Source: Onchocerca volvulus
Taxonomy: Eukaryota; Nematoda; Chromadorea; Rhabditida; Onchocercidae
Direction: 5' to 3'
Assembly (NCBI GenBank): GCA_000499405.2
Contig: HG738140.1
Coordinates: 7,281,560 to 7,345,559, forward strand
Length of the DNA stretch: 64,000 nt
Position 1 is the first letter of the stretch; every line of letters starts with the position of its first letter. Shown here one piece after another: positions 1-12,200 of this stretch. The notes below the pieces were generated by a model that saw only the letters and a program-made list of their open reading frames with translations, was not told the origin of the DNA and made no database searches. A program made the translations under genes and the position numbers.

Positions 1-660
1 GAAAAGACGTCAACAAGAAATAAGAGATCAATGCCAAACATGATCCATACTGAGCATTCACGCGATTATAATCTTTGCATTCCGGTACAAACAGACTGAT
101 GTTGATAGTTTGAGCCCGTATGTTGTCGGCACTATGACTGAAGTATTTCCTTACTGCAAGGTTCTGAAATTTAATGGATAAACGAAAAAAATGTGTTGCG
201 CAGTCGGAAAAATTAAACTGCCTCAACTTGAAAAACAATTAGAGCCGTTAAGAACTTTGCTTGCCGGATATACCGCCGAATCAAAGTATTTCCTATTTAT
301 CAGCAGGAAATACAAGTAATGCTTCTAAATGACGTTGTTCGGAGCAGAAATTGTGGCAAATCAATTCATGCCAATTTTCAGAGTGAAAGTACAAATTTAA
401 TATAAAGCTGGCCCCTTCTTCCGTCCAGTTGGTCAGCCCAAATTCCTACAAATGTATTTCATCGATAATAGCAATGATGAATTGAATGCATGCTGCAAAA
501 TTCATACCGACTGTCGTGAAACTTGAATTACAGAACATTGACATTTTTGTTTATAGGGACTAGCTGGAACCGGACACGCGAAGCATGGCCGGTCCCATAA
601 ACTAACTGGATCGGCCACGCTCCGCGTGATCGGTCCAGATAGTTATTAGATAAAAACGAT
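1..660 (+). mobile_element. Helitron remnant (5' truncated by window, internally deleted)
   Basis: Decayed rolling-circle transposon in + orientation. Bases about 170-530 translate, with stops and frameshifts, to the same N-terminal Rep-protein segment found on the - strand at 7405-7689 (reads like KIKLP..., then LFGAEIV and a Q-F element). From about 540 the sequence passes directly into the terminal repeat, recognised by TATAGGGACTAGCTGGA and a G+C-rich inverted segment (GGCCGG...CCGATC-like, 570-640). The same terminal repeat recurs near 5390, 17800 and 53440. The helicase half is absent, so this is an internally deleted, non-autonomous derivative. It encodes no intact protein. The left end lies outside the window. 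Confidence 0.7.
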
Positions 661-1232
661 GAAATGTCAAAATATCATCTCGAAATTAATAACTGGAAAT
701 ATCTAGAAAAACCGAGGATGGCTAAAAGGTATTGAAGGATCGCTCTTGTCACTAAGGTTTCATTGTTTGCTAACCTTTAAATAAAATATTTGACATCTTT
801 TATTTAATCAGAACCTTAACAAACATTTTGGAAAGAAATTAATAATTTAGATGGATGAGCTGCTTAAATGATCTACAGTAATCCTACTTTAAGTTTATGA
901 ATAAGCTCATGAGTTGGAATATCATAAATTATCTTTTTGATCTTTTTCCAGAAAAAGTTGTAACAATAGTAGCATATCTCATTATTTAAAAATGGCAAGG
1001 ATAGGTCATAAATTATTTTGCTAAAACCAAGATAATTCAATTTTACTGGAAACTTCGAATCACACGCAGCAGCAAGGACAAATTGGCAATGTAGGATGCT
1101 TGTATTTTGTAGGATGGTCGAAATATCAAAGCTGATGATAGAACAAAGCAGAAAGGTGAAATCATTAGAAAAATACTGTCATAATGTCTTATCTTAAACA
1201 AATTAACAATTCTGAGGAATAATAAGAAATAA
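661..1232. other. A+T-rich spacer downstream of the beta-lactamase-like gene
   Basis: No coding frame or repeat I can support. It must hold the 3' UTR and poly(A) site of the gene on the - strand, whose stop codon is at 1233-1235. A TTTATT (AATAAA on the - strand) lies near 799-804. Confidence 0.5.
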
Positions 1233-4200
1233 TCAGCCTTTCACAGTTTCATAGTTTTTTCCAACTTTTTCTATTGGAATTTCCTTAACCAAATTATTTT
1301 CATGAAGACATTCATAAAGTGCATTTTGTAGTCGCTTAAAACCGGTTTTCATGCCATTGCAGAGATATGCAAATGCTACTTTATTTGTTAAATCCATTTT
1401 AACATTCTGACCATCCGTTCCTGCGTGGCCTACTAACCACTGATCCTGAAAATGAAGATTTTTCATTCGAAAATGACTACCATCAAATCAATTTGTTTGG
1501 GACAATCTTCAAGTGGCATCAAATGTTCGAGAATCAAAAAGATTAATTAATAATATCTATAAGTACGATATGTCTATAATATTTCCTGGATAACATCAAT
1601 TTTTATACTTGTGAGTTTTTCGTATATTGAAATCCTTTTCCGCATGATACATTATACGATAAGACTAAGTCCATTTGATTACAAATTGTTGGACCAAGAA
1701 ATAGTTGCGCAACAGTTTTCTCTTTTAACAGTTTCCCTTCAAGAACCAATGCATGAAGTTTTGCGAGTGATCGAGCAGTACCCATACCAGTTGCCGATGG
1801 GATATCCAAAGACCGAATTTCTGGATTGTTGAACACTGTGGCATTCTAGAAACTATTTCTACGATAGTTTTTGTTAAATCTTTAAGGCTTTCAGATACTT
1901 TAAATCCAAATATAATTGAATATAGGGATTTATGTGAGATGTCATTCTCAATAATTTGGCATATATCGCTTAGATCTTTTTCGTGAAAGAGTATCTTTTA
2001 AGATATTCTTTGACTGTCTCACAAATTAATGATAATCGATAATTAACCTTTAAAAAACTTTGTTTTATCTGCGTATAAAAGTATTAGCGTGAAAATACAG
2101 CAAGATGGAAATGTGTATGCATTCCATCTTACTGTGTTTTCATGATGATACGTTTATACAGTGTGTTTATTGATTTATGATACATCAGAATGATGATTTT
2201 GAAAAACACTCGAAACTTACGCTTCCCATCCAAGAAAAATTCTGTTGCACATTATGAAGCATTCGATTTCCCAAATTCACTGACGTGAACAATCCATTAA
2301 ATAAATATTCTAGCAGAGCCGGATATTCGAGCAACTCTCGAGCAGTTAAGAATGCTGACTCTGAAGCTAGACGTGCTATCCTATGTTCTAGTTCCACAGG
2401 GGCACCAATAATCAGATCGAGATCTGGAAACCAGTGCAATTATAAAAACTCAACAGAAACATCCAACAGTAAATATATTGTCAAGAACGAGAATGACAGC
2501 ATGAATATCTTTCATGAAAATGATTTTTAAGACTGTTTTCTCTGTTGAAACATTAATTTAAATTAAAAATAAATCACAAAAAATAAGCATACTATGTGGT
2601 TCAATTATTTCTTCCTTAATAAACTGCGACAATGAACGTTTTTTAGGATCAATCCTTCGTATCAGCTGATCGACTAACCAACCAAATGTTACAGCATGAT
2701 AACCGACTGCTTGTCCTGGGACCCACTTTGGCTTTTGATCTTCAAAAATCTTTGACATTCGTCTCCAATCCCTGATATCCGATTCCTCTATAACATTGTC
2801 TACGAAAGCTAATCCAGCCTATAATTTTATTTTCTTTCATTTTTCTGACGGGATTTTTTTTGTTCCTATCATATTTGAAAACACTATTTTTGAACCTTCA
2901 AATCAAAAACAAAAAATACGCAAGATAAAGCGTTCTGTCCCACGACGAATTAAACTAATATTAAGTTAATTTTTTATATAAAAGAAACAAAAACTAAAAG
3001 CTTTTTTTTTTTTTTTAAACCAGACAACAATGAGTGAGTTGAATGAATGGGTTAGATAAGTTTTTGAATGAGTGGATTGGCTTTTCAATCAAAAAATTTT
3101 ATACCTGATGTGAAAGTAACATTTCGATAGTAATATTTTCTTTATCATTTTGTCCAAATTCAGGCCAATATTTGATAACTAAATCTTTGTATGAAACCTG
3201 GCCACGATCAACTAACATGGCGAAGCATATTCCACATATACTCTGAATCACTTTTTTCATTTTTGATTACAAAGATAATGAACTCAAGAGTTACATGCTT
3301 CTAACTTTTAAGATCAAACTTCTGGAAAAATGATCACGAGAAGATTAAAAGAGTCAATGTCAGGTCTGGGGTTGCTCCAACAATAAAGCAGTGTATAATA
3401 AGGTTTCTCTCTTATTTCTTTTAATCTTTCCAGCTTCCAGTAATTTTTTCTTTAAAATTTCTGTAATATTGCAAATCTAACCTTAGTGCAGCTGAACAAC
3501 AGTGTCATTGTATCGTTCTTCCATTTTCGATGTGATGTTGAATCTGCATATCCACCCCATAGATCGACCACTTTCTCGCCTTCGAAGTACACCGCGAATG
3601 CTGCACCCTCACTTTCCCATCGTTGGGTGAAATTATTGCTAAAATACGATTTTAATTTCATCCCGAAGAACAAAACATGAATTTTAATTTTTTTGAGCTT
3701 GATAATTATGGATGTATCATCATTTCATTCCAATCAAATATTAAGAGTATGGTAACTTTTCGCTGATTCTTCCCAAGTTTTCAAATTTTTATTCATGAAA
3801 TTTTGTAATTCCTAAAAGTAATTATCACCATGTATTCTGACGCTAGGTAAAATTTCAAATGATTATTTGTAATATAATAGTCAGTTCACTTCTTAATGTT
3901 TAAAGCATTATAACTTCTTTAAAATCTTTCTAGTTTAATAAAGTGATCGTTTGATGTGATATAAAATTGCTGGTTGGATTTTGACTAGAAACAATAAAAC
4001 TTGTTTCTGACTTTTTCGAATTATTTGATGCTATTTGGTACTATTCCTTATCTGATTAATATTAAGCTCAATTCATTTAGTTTCGTTGGAAGTTTCTAAA
4101 ATCGCTCACAACAAACTTTGAAAATTAATGATTAAAAATAGCGCAGATATTCTACTTTGGTTCTGTGGAAAACTCAAAGAAACACTATCAAACAGAAAAT

Positions 4201-4499
4201 TTTCAATTTCGATTCACAATTATTTGGGACTTTCAATTTTTTCTCAAGTGTGAAATACTGCTTGAAAAATTTCATTTAAACTGAATTAAACTAAATTCTG
4301 GAATTCAATGTAAATTACTTTTATAATGTATTTTTAATTGCACTCAAAAAAATATTTCCAAAAAACTGAGCTAGAATCCAATCGACTACCCAAGTTATCA
4401 TGCAAATTATTAAATTGAATGAATAACTCACTGAAAAACTTGTTTAACTTTATCGAATCGTGAATCACAATCACCGTCTACAATAATTGGAAGAGACAT
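1233..4499 (-). CDS. Serine beta-lactamase-fold protein (LACT/LACTB-like), 7 exons
   Basis: Exons, high to low: 4499-4432, 3638-3482, 3242-3105, 2818-2593, 2423-2221, 1845-1609, 1445-1233. Phases match at every junction, giving 413 aa. The protein belongs to the nematode-expanded family of class C beta-lactamase/esterase-like enzymes, related to C. elegans LACT proteins and human LACTB. Visible landmarks: N-terminal VDGDCDSRFDKVKQVF; VVDLWGGYAD; the SxxK nucleophile motif as SCTK (Ser about residue 72); MLLSHQAGLAF; the YxN-equivalent as GYHAVTFGW (Tyr about 161); IPSATGMGTARSLAKL; and HAGT in place of the KTG box near the C-terminus. No signal peptide is evident, so it is probably intracellular. 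The start was chosen because it matches the family N-terminus and lies 16 nt after a TTCAG acceptor (4516-4520), likely an SL site. The substrate is unknown; family members are thought to be hydrolases or proteases, not antibiotic resistance enzymes. Confidence 0.88.
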
Positions 4500-5389
4500 T
4501 AAGCTTCTCTTAATTCTGAACACGTTGGATTCGGAATAAATTTCAGTTACTTGAAGAACACTAAATTGATGATTGATGATGTCTCCAGAACGTCTCACTT
4601 GGTTCTTGAGCGATAGTCCTGGAACCACTCTTTCGTTAAATTTTTCTCTATAATTTTAAGTTCGTTTTTTTTTATGTTGCGCAGTCATTTATTCAGCAGT
4701 GGATTTAAAGTTGAAAGTGAATTTAATTAATTCACTAAAACGCCTACGATCATCACTGTTAGACATAAAAGATGACCAATCACTATTTGAAAGCCAAGAA
4801 TAGTCTTTTCTTCCATATTTTTACATATTTTCGATATTATTTTGTTGTAAACTGCAATTTATGACTTCTTTTTCATCTAAATGTCACCAAATTTATAGGA
4901 TGGAATCGATTTCACTCTCTTTCACTATCTATTCCTTACCTTCGGATTGATAAACTTTTTTTCGCTTTTTTTCTGACTTTGAGTCCAAATTTTACGTAAT
5001 GGTTAGGGAACACAGGCAGAATAATATCGAAAATATTTTCAATGGCACAGATCGAAACCGTCATCAAATTCGATTAATATTCACACCGTTTAATCATTAC
5101 ATAGTGTAATTGGACACACATATACACACACTATAGTAGTAAATCAAATTTCAAATCCGATTAGATTTGATAAACTAAAAATTGAAAAGAAAAATTGAAC
5201 AAATCTGTAATAATAACAATAATAATAACAATAATAATAACAAGATAATTATCTTTTCTTCCAAAAAATGTTAAAACTAATATGAACAGAGGTAATCATA
5301 TGATTTGGAAAATTTGCAGCAAAAATTTTCAAGAAATTGATTAATTCTATTGAAAAATTGTTTATAAACTAGTTAGCTGTACCTGGCTA
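4500..5389. other. Upstream spacer of the beta-lactamase-like gene with a 12-bp tandem repeat
   Basis: Contains the probable SL acceptor (4516-4520 on the - strand) and promoter region of the gene transcribed leftward. Bases 5209-5243 hold about three copies of a 12-bp AATAATAACAAT microsatellite. No other coding signal seen. Confidence 0.5.
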
Positions 5390-5720
5390 AGTGGAGCGTG
5401 ACCAGTCCAGTTAGCTTAGCGTGACTGGCTGCTTTGGGTGTCTAACTTCAGCTAGTCTATATAAATAGAAATGTAAATGTTCGTTTACTCAAAACTATAA
5501 ATCTCCGATACTTCCTGAACACGCGCCTTATCTATATTAGTTCAGAATCTAGGATCTCCGAAAATATTGCTTTGAAATTTTGAAAAAACGTCAATTTCGA
5601 ATATGCGCATGTTTTTACATACTTTTTATATACACACGTTGCTGTAGTTCAATTTGGTTAAATAGAAAAAAATTAGAAAGTGCATGCTTCTAATGTTGGG
5701 GAAAATTAATTTCAAAGTGC
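5390..5720 (-). repeat. Helitron terminal repeat, copy 2 (inverted relative to 17500-17850)
   Basis: On the - strand this contains a block like TGCGCATATTCGAAAT, then AAAATTTC, GGAGAT and finally ACATTTCTATTTATATAGACTAGCTG followed by a G+C-rich palindromic stretch (5390-5440). It is the reverse complement, with divergence, of 17500-17850. This is the expected 3' tail of the Helitron transcribed leftward. Confidence 0.65.
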
Positions 5721-8439
5721 TCATGGATATACAATATTTTTTGTTGTTTTCCATTGTCTGTGTAGATATAATGATTCTAGAACATGCAATACATAATTGT
5801 CATGTAGAAACAATCCGTCTCTAGATATAAACTGAAGGATTTTAAAGATTTAGCCTGAAGTTTATTGATGATGATTGTAAACGTCAATCGAATTGGGAGT
5901 TGCAATCTCTTAAATTGAAATGGCATATCCTTTGGATTCATGGCAATGCAAGAATAGGAACTTCTTCATCTTTAAAAGGTCCTGGCAAAATTGTTGCTTT
6001 TACGACCTTGCTCATACAAGTCGCATGCCGTTACAAAGCTTTGGCTGGTTGATATTTTTCAAAATGATAATTGGCAAGTCGATTTTTAATTGCAGTCTCT
6101 GACAGATCGAGTGAATTCAAAAATTCTGTTCGGCATCGGATGTTTCAGCGCATATTACGTCGTCAATTTCGTTTGAAGCGATTTTATTATAAAGCCAGAG
6201 TAGTATATGTGCGTATGGCAATCCTTTCTCTTGCCATTCCACTGAATACATCTAGGAGCGCACAGACACAAATGCTTCATGTTTTGCTATGAAATCGATC
6301 AGCTATTTCAGTTTCTGTCAGAAAACACGTACTGTAATGTCATGTCTATCCATCGGCGATTGCTTAAGAAGTGAGAGATTTTGTATATTGTTTCAAGCTG
6401 GATTGCATGTGAATATAATGAATAAGACTGGACGCCCAGATTATAAGAAAAAAGTAAGCTGATCTCATATGGATATGTTTTTCCCTCTGTTTTCAATAAA
6501 CCAACAAAAACATGTTGTTGATCTGCCACGTAAAATTACAAACGCTACTATTAAGCAACAAAATTTGCAACATCGTCTGAGAACAGCGTTGATAAGCTCG
6601 CAGAGAAAATTTACAAAACATTTGGAAATGATAAAGAAGATATTATACAGAAGAATTGGTAGATATTTAGATTATATATTTTGGGTGCCTGTAGTGACGA
6701 GCATATGCAATTGCATCTTGAGCATACTCATGCATGTGATGTTGGACTCCCTCTATATGAAAATGGCAAAATCGTAAGTCTTCCAATGTTAATTGTATTA
6801 CATCATTTACAACTGCATCTCGCAAATGAATGTAGTTTTCAGAACGAAGCTTGGTCTGATTCAAAAGAATGAATATTATACGTTCTGTTTCGATTTTTGC
6901 ATACATATCTACGATATACTGCTGAAACAATTGACGGCTTCATTCTTTCGAATCGTGTGAATAATTCATTGCGTTGCATTTCTTATTTGATTCTTCGTCA
7001 TTGATTGGATTTATCATCTTCACGTTAAAGTGATATCCATTGGCATCATCCCAAAAAATGATGGATATTCCGAGATCGTTGCATCGTGAGTTTCTGCAAT
7101 TTTTGTCAATTGATCATTTCTCTGGTAAACAACAATTTCTCGAGGTTGGAATTGATCACCGACAATTATAACAATTACCGCTTTATCTATAGTTGGAGCA
7201 TTGAATCTTTGTACATGTTCTCCAGCAAGCATTTTGTCGGTATGAACAACAATCTTTTCTGTATCAAATGGCATCATGTTAATTGCTGTTTTGAACAAAC
7301 GCACTAAATTTTTTTTTTTTCGTACAGAAGCTGTTGCAATTGGAAAACATTGGGCTTTTCCATGTCGGTATAAATTCCGAGCGCACATTAATTCATCATT
7401 GCTATCACCTTACATTTTTAGAATGCATTTGTGGGAATTTATATTGAGCATTTGGCAACGAAAGCAGTGAGCCGGCTTTATGATCAAATTGTGCTTTCAC
7501 TTTGAAAGTTGCGATGAATTGATTTGTTACGATTTCTGCTCCGAAAAGCGTCATTTGGAAACAGGAGTTGTATTTCCTGCTGACAGATGGAAAATACATT
7601 AATTCGGCAGTATAATCGGCAAGTATATTTTTAATGCTTTTGGTGATTCTTCCAGTTAAGCAGTTTAATTTCTTTGGCGGCGCAACCATATTTCTTTCAT
7701 TTCTCTATTAAATTTCAAATTTGAAATGAGGACACATATCATGAAGCTATAATCATCAGCTGGATTGTATTGGAATGCAAGGCGATTGTAATCGCATGAT
7801 TGATGAACATGAAGTCTGTTTGATGCTAATCTGCCGTTTCTCCTTGACATCTTTCAGCCACTCTCAGCCAGGTGTTGGTAACCGTGTATCTGAAGTTTGG
7901 ATGCATGTAGTTATACTGCTTTCTCTGCAGATATTTGAGCTATTCTTTGTCTGTTTCGCTCGTTCGCTGATGTCCATTCTTTATTAATTTGCAGCGATTG
8001 GCAATTAATCGTCGCAATGCTTCCGTTCCGCGAGTACAACGATCTAAGTTTGATCTTCTGCAAAGCATTACTTGGATGAAGTAAAACAGATCGACTGTGC
8101 TTGAACTATTCGCGAAATTATTTGTGAATATCCAAGCAAAATTGATTATGAATCATTCTTTCCTTTGTTACTTGTAAAGAAGAATAGAATCTCTTGACTG
8201 TCGATTTGCTGCGTCGATCTGTATCATTGTAAAACTGTCGCTGTGTCGGTGTAGAAACTCCATACTGAACTGTTTGTTGAATTTGAATTATTGTCGAACT
8301 TGAATTGATTCTGCTTTAAAATCCGAACCTTTTAAATCCTTCCGAGGCTCTTCTTTCTTTCCTGATTTCCAACATCTTGCCTTATAATTGGTTGATCTCA
8401 TTTGTTTATCTGCTAAATGGTGAGAAACATGTTTATTTT

Positions 8440-8900
8440 TATGGAGAAGTAAAAAAAAAGTAGAATGTATCTATTTGGAGGTAAGTTGTATATTAAAATT
8501 TCAAATCAATCGGTAAAGAACTTGAAAGGTTGTGTCAAAATAAACAACGAACATTTACTACGAAGAGTCAACCCAAGACACGACCTAATATTAGAAATCA
8601 GAGAGGTAATCCATAAATTGCTTGAATGAAACATTTCGTTATACAATATCATAATCTCGACATTTCCGCGATGCAACTACTTTCCTTACAAAATAACAAA
8701 TAAACGAAAACATTTAAATACGCGCTTATTCATATATAACATTGCATGAAAATTTCAAATCAATTGAGAGGAACTTGAGAGTTGTGTTGAGATGAACACA
8801 ATAAAGAAAAGAGGCGTGGCAAATGCAGAAAGTAGGCGAGGCCAATAAATTCAATCCGTTCATGAAGACGTGGCCAAAAAATTCAGTCTGTTCACTGATT
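8440..8900. repeat. Helitron terminal-family sequence, diverged double copy
   Basis: Two blocks (about 8490-8560 and 8725-8800) share AAAATTTCAAATCAATyGrnAr...GAACTTGA and a GTTGTGTnrArAT core with each other, and resemble the ACGTTGTGTCAAAATTTT core near 17670. Position just 5' of the Rep N-terminus on the - strand suggests the element's 5' region. Confidence 0.45.
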
Positions 8901-8937
8901 TTTATCCGGTACAGGTGTGACATGTAGAAAAAAGTAA

Positions 8938-9261
8938 TTATGTTAATATAGCCATTGAAAACAGCATGCAGATAGCTCGCTTAATAGCAAATACAACTAG
9001 AAATGCTATGTTTCCAGTACAATCATTCAGTGCAAGCATGTGTATGAATAGATAAAACTGTTGAGAGTTCATAGCGATAATGCTGGGATAATGGAGAATG
9101 TGAAAAGAAATAAAAAGTGATAGAAATGTGTTATAACAGAGCAACATCATGAACATCATTATAAGGCCGTTGTCCAGCGAAGACAGTAACGATGAAATAT
9201 CATTTAAAATACAGTCAATTATGAAAGCAATCATTATATTTGTAATTTTAAAAATTAACAT
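8938..9261 (-). CDS. Hypothetical hydrophobic ORF, possible chemoreceptor remnant
   Basis: A 107-codon open frame rich in Ile, Leu, Met and Phe, with about three potential membrane segments (roughly residues 5-25, 33-56 and 70-100). A stretch NDCTGNIAFLVVFAIKRAI resembles the start of a second transmembrane helix of nematode serpentine receptors, but I cannot name a family. No convincing flanking exons, and A+T-rich DNA makes hydrophobic open frames by chance. If real, it is most likely a fragment or one exon of a 7TM gene. Confidence 0.22.
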   Translation of the reverse strand: MLIFKITNIMIAFIIDCILNDISSLLSSLDNGLIMMFMMLLCYNTFLSLFISFHILHYPSIIAMNSQQFYLFIHMLALNDCTGNIAFLVVFAIKRAICMLFSMAILT

Positions 9262-12200
9262 TGTTTAATTACATCATCTTTTATCATGGGCAAGAAAGCA
9301 ATTAAAACTGAGACATTTCTCTCATGACCAGTGCCAATCATCATCTTTTGATATTACTGGTAAATTAATTAAATTATTGGTTGAAATTTGTTTTGAAACA
9401 ATTATATATTTTATAAATCAAATTTTAAGTAATTAAAATTTCCGCCGCTCAATTTCATAGATCGTTTTTCATTTCCAATTCATATTCCTATCATTTGAAA
9501 TAAATTTCAAAACAAGCGTACCAATATTGTAAAGCTATAAGTGATAGCCAGAAGAGTAGCAACATTACCTGGCTCAATAATAAGATGTAAGCCGTATAGA
9601 AATGAGATACAAACAAGCTGAAATGCCTTTGCAATGAATAAACAAATGAATGAGCGAAAAAGTCTATTCCCAGACTAAAGGAATCGATTCATGACGAAAC
9701 AGAAACATTCGAGCATAAGCTGAATAATCGTATTTATCTCTTTCCTACCTCATTTAATCATTCATTTCATAGATCTGCCAATATCTTTTTCGGTTAACAT
9801 TTAATCATTAATCTCTTAGACACAAATATATCCGCTAATTTGTTTTTGATCACAAACTCTGTCGTATGAAAGAAATGAGCAGAAAAGTCTACCAGCACTA
9901 ATGATTAATGTAAAAATTTAAAAAAAGAAAGTGAATACATTTGTTAACAAAAACAGAGCAACCAATTTTCCCTTCTTCAACTATAGTGCAGCAGTTATTG
10001 AGGAATTTTCACCAAGTCCAAATTTTAATAGATTCTTACTGTTGCAGAGAAAACGACTGAAATATTCGAGAATAACGGCATTATATAAGAAGCAGTGGCA
10101 TACCATCACAACATCACAATTCTATACTGCAATTAAACTCTCGTTGTGCATTTATAATAGCTGTTTAATTCTGTTTGCACTTTAAGTACACTGTTATCAA
10201 ATGCTTGTCAGAAACAATTTGTAACATTTTTATTATTGTTGAAATCCGCTCATCTTTAACTCCGCTAACCGGTATCTCTACTTTACGTCACCATCTTCCT
10301 GAAGATTTACCTAAAGATTTGGTCATTTTTCTCTTCATCGTCTTTTTTCTCTTTTGCATAAGAATTTCTTAGCACTGAAGATTTAAATTGTTCAAAAATT
10401 TTCACATCACAGTTTTTCTTCATTACAAATTCAACTTCATTCCAATTTTCGGGATTGAATTTGAAGTAAATTAATTTCAGGAATTTGAATATAATAAGGT
10501 TGCAAAAATTTTTTCCTACAGACAAATTAATAGAGAACTTTCAAAACTTTTTTCTTTGTATGTTCGATATGCAGAATTTGCCAAGTATCCATTACGTGAA
10601 TCATCTCCATAAAAGTATGAAATGATTTTCGCAATGATGGATTTTTTACAAGACATTATTAAGAATGCATTCGAGACCTACTTAGCTATGCTGCCAACTG
10701 AATTATTGAATCAGACTTTCTCCCTAATTCTCCCTCAGTGTATATTTAGCTTGCTATACTTAATTTGAAATGAAAAAAAAAATGATGAAAAATTTATGCT
10801 ATATTATCGGATAATTTAGGTTTAGCGAAATTAACGATATAATTTTTTTGGTGTATAAAACTTAGCGAGAGATACTTGCCTTCATTTCACATTCTATCAT
10901 TCCAAATGCAAACACTAGAGCAAAAATTTATTTATTTATTTTTTTTTTTAGAATAATTTTTTCAAAATGGCATTAAATGAACATAAATTTTTTCAATAAT
11001 AAATTTTTGGATGAAAAGAGAATTTGAGTCGAAATAAATTCAACTGTATTATACTAAAATGAAAAAAAAAACTATACCAAGGAAAAAAAAACCATGTTTT
11101 CTATAATTTTTACAATTATAGAAAACATACTTTTTTATTTCCTAAATATCACATGCCTCCCTTCATATTACAATTTTAAATACGACAAAAACTTGCAAAT
11201 GATCCAAACTAAATTTGATTTAAGAAATGTCCCAATGTTTTGCTTGCATTTGTGAGATAAATTTTATCACGAAAACTTTTCTGGCCTGATAACGAATAAA
11301 AATATGGCATATTCAAAGTATGATATAGTAATTTTGATTATCGTAATAATAATAATACATATTTCATTTGCTTTTTTTTTGGACTTTAAGCTGTAACTTA
11401 ATAATTTAATACCAAAACAAATAAGTTCTAGTTAATTACAGTAAACTGTTGTAATATCTCTCGCAAATTAAATAAATTTGTTTCATCGATTAATAATAAT
11501 TTCAATGAAAGTATAATTTAATGCAATATCTTAAATGATTTCCATCATTGAAATCGTTTTGAATTTATTACCACTTACAGATAGCATTATTCTAAAAATT
11601 GAAATTTTTTAAAAATTTCTTTGTTGTAAAAAGTATTTTAAAAATTGCGAAACAATTGCCAAGTAATGGAATATCAGATTGAATTACATGACAGAAATGA
11701 TACCGGTCAAAGGAATAGAAGAATCTCAACTAGAATAAAATAACAATAACTAAGATCACAACAAAGATTATATCTTTTCTTCTTGTTGACATCAAGCAAA
11801 TATGTTTTATCAATTTAAACATGTATGTCTTGAAGTCAACTTACAGTAATAGTCAAATTGAAAATATCAAAAGATATATTTTCTGTCAATTGGCGAAAAT
11901 TATGCTACTGTAATAGATATTATCATTCTTTTTTTTTGATATATTGTAGTCATTTTAAATTTAAAATTTATTTCCATTTTATATTTTATTCTGTTTTCAT
12001 GCTTTATATACAAAGCAGATTAAATATCATATAAAATAGCATCCAAATATATATTGTATTTCAGAAACAATTAGTTTAATCAAGGCTCGGTAAAATAAAA
12101 CATCAAAGAACATAAACAGATATGAATAAATGTTTCTTTTACATTCCCACGAAATTGCTCGTATCATTTTGCTAGCAAATTCAAAAACTTCGCCGCTTAC

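Larger units (their letters stand above)
5390..8900 (-). mobile_element. Helitron, near full length but inactivated
   Basis: Rolling-circle (Helitron) transposon read on the - strand. In order, the N-terminal region (about 8330-7990, ending in a GTEALRRLIANRCK-like stretch), then 7850-7665, 7689-7405 and 7388-7020 (HVQRFNAPTIDKA, VIIVGDQFQPREIVVYQR), then 6930-6667 (QQYIVDMYAKIETERI, ENYIHLRDAVVNDV), then about 6290-6110 (YSVEWQEKGLPYAHILLW, IDDVICAETSDAE). These are the conserved blocks of Helitron Rep/helicase polyproteins. Many stops and frame changes separate them, and the PIF1-type helicase part is not recognisable. The HUH nickase motif reads Y-A-H (Tyr codon at 6213-6215) where H-A-H is expected. 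The 3' terminal repeat lies at 5390-5720; 8440-8900 resembles the terminal family and may be the 5' end. A dead copy. Confidence 0.82.

Noticed and set aside
6071..6777. Several + strand frames in the Helitron region
   Set aside because: The conserved Rep motifs are on the - strand; the + strand frames are shadows.
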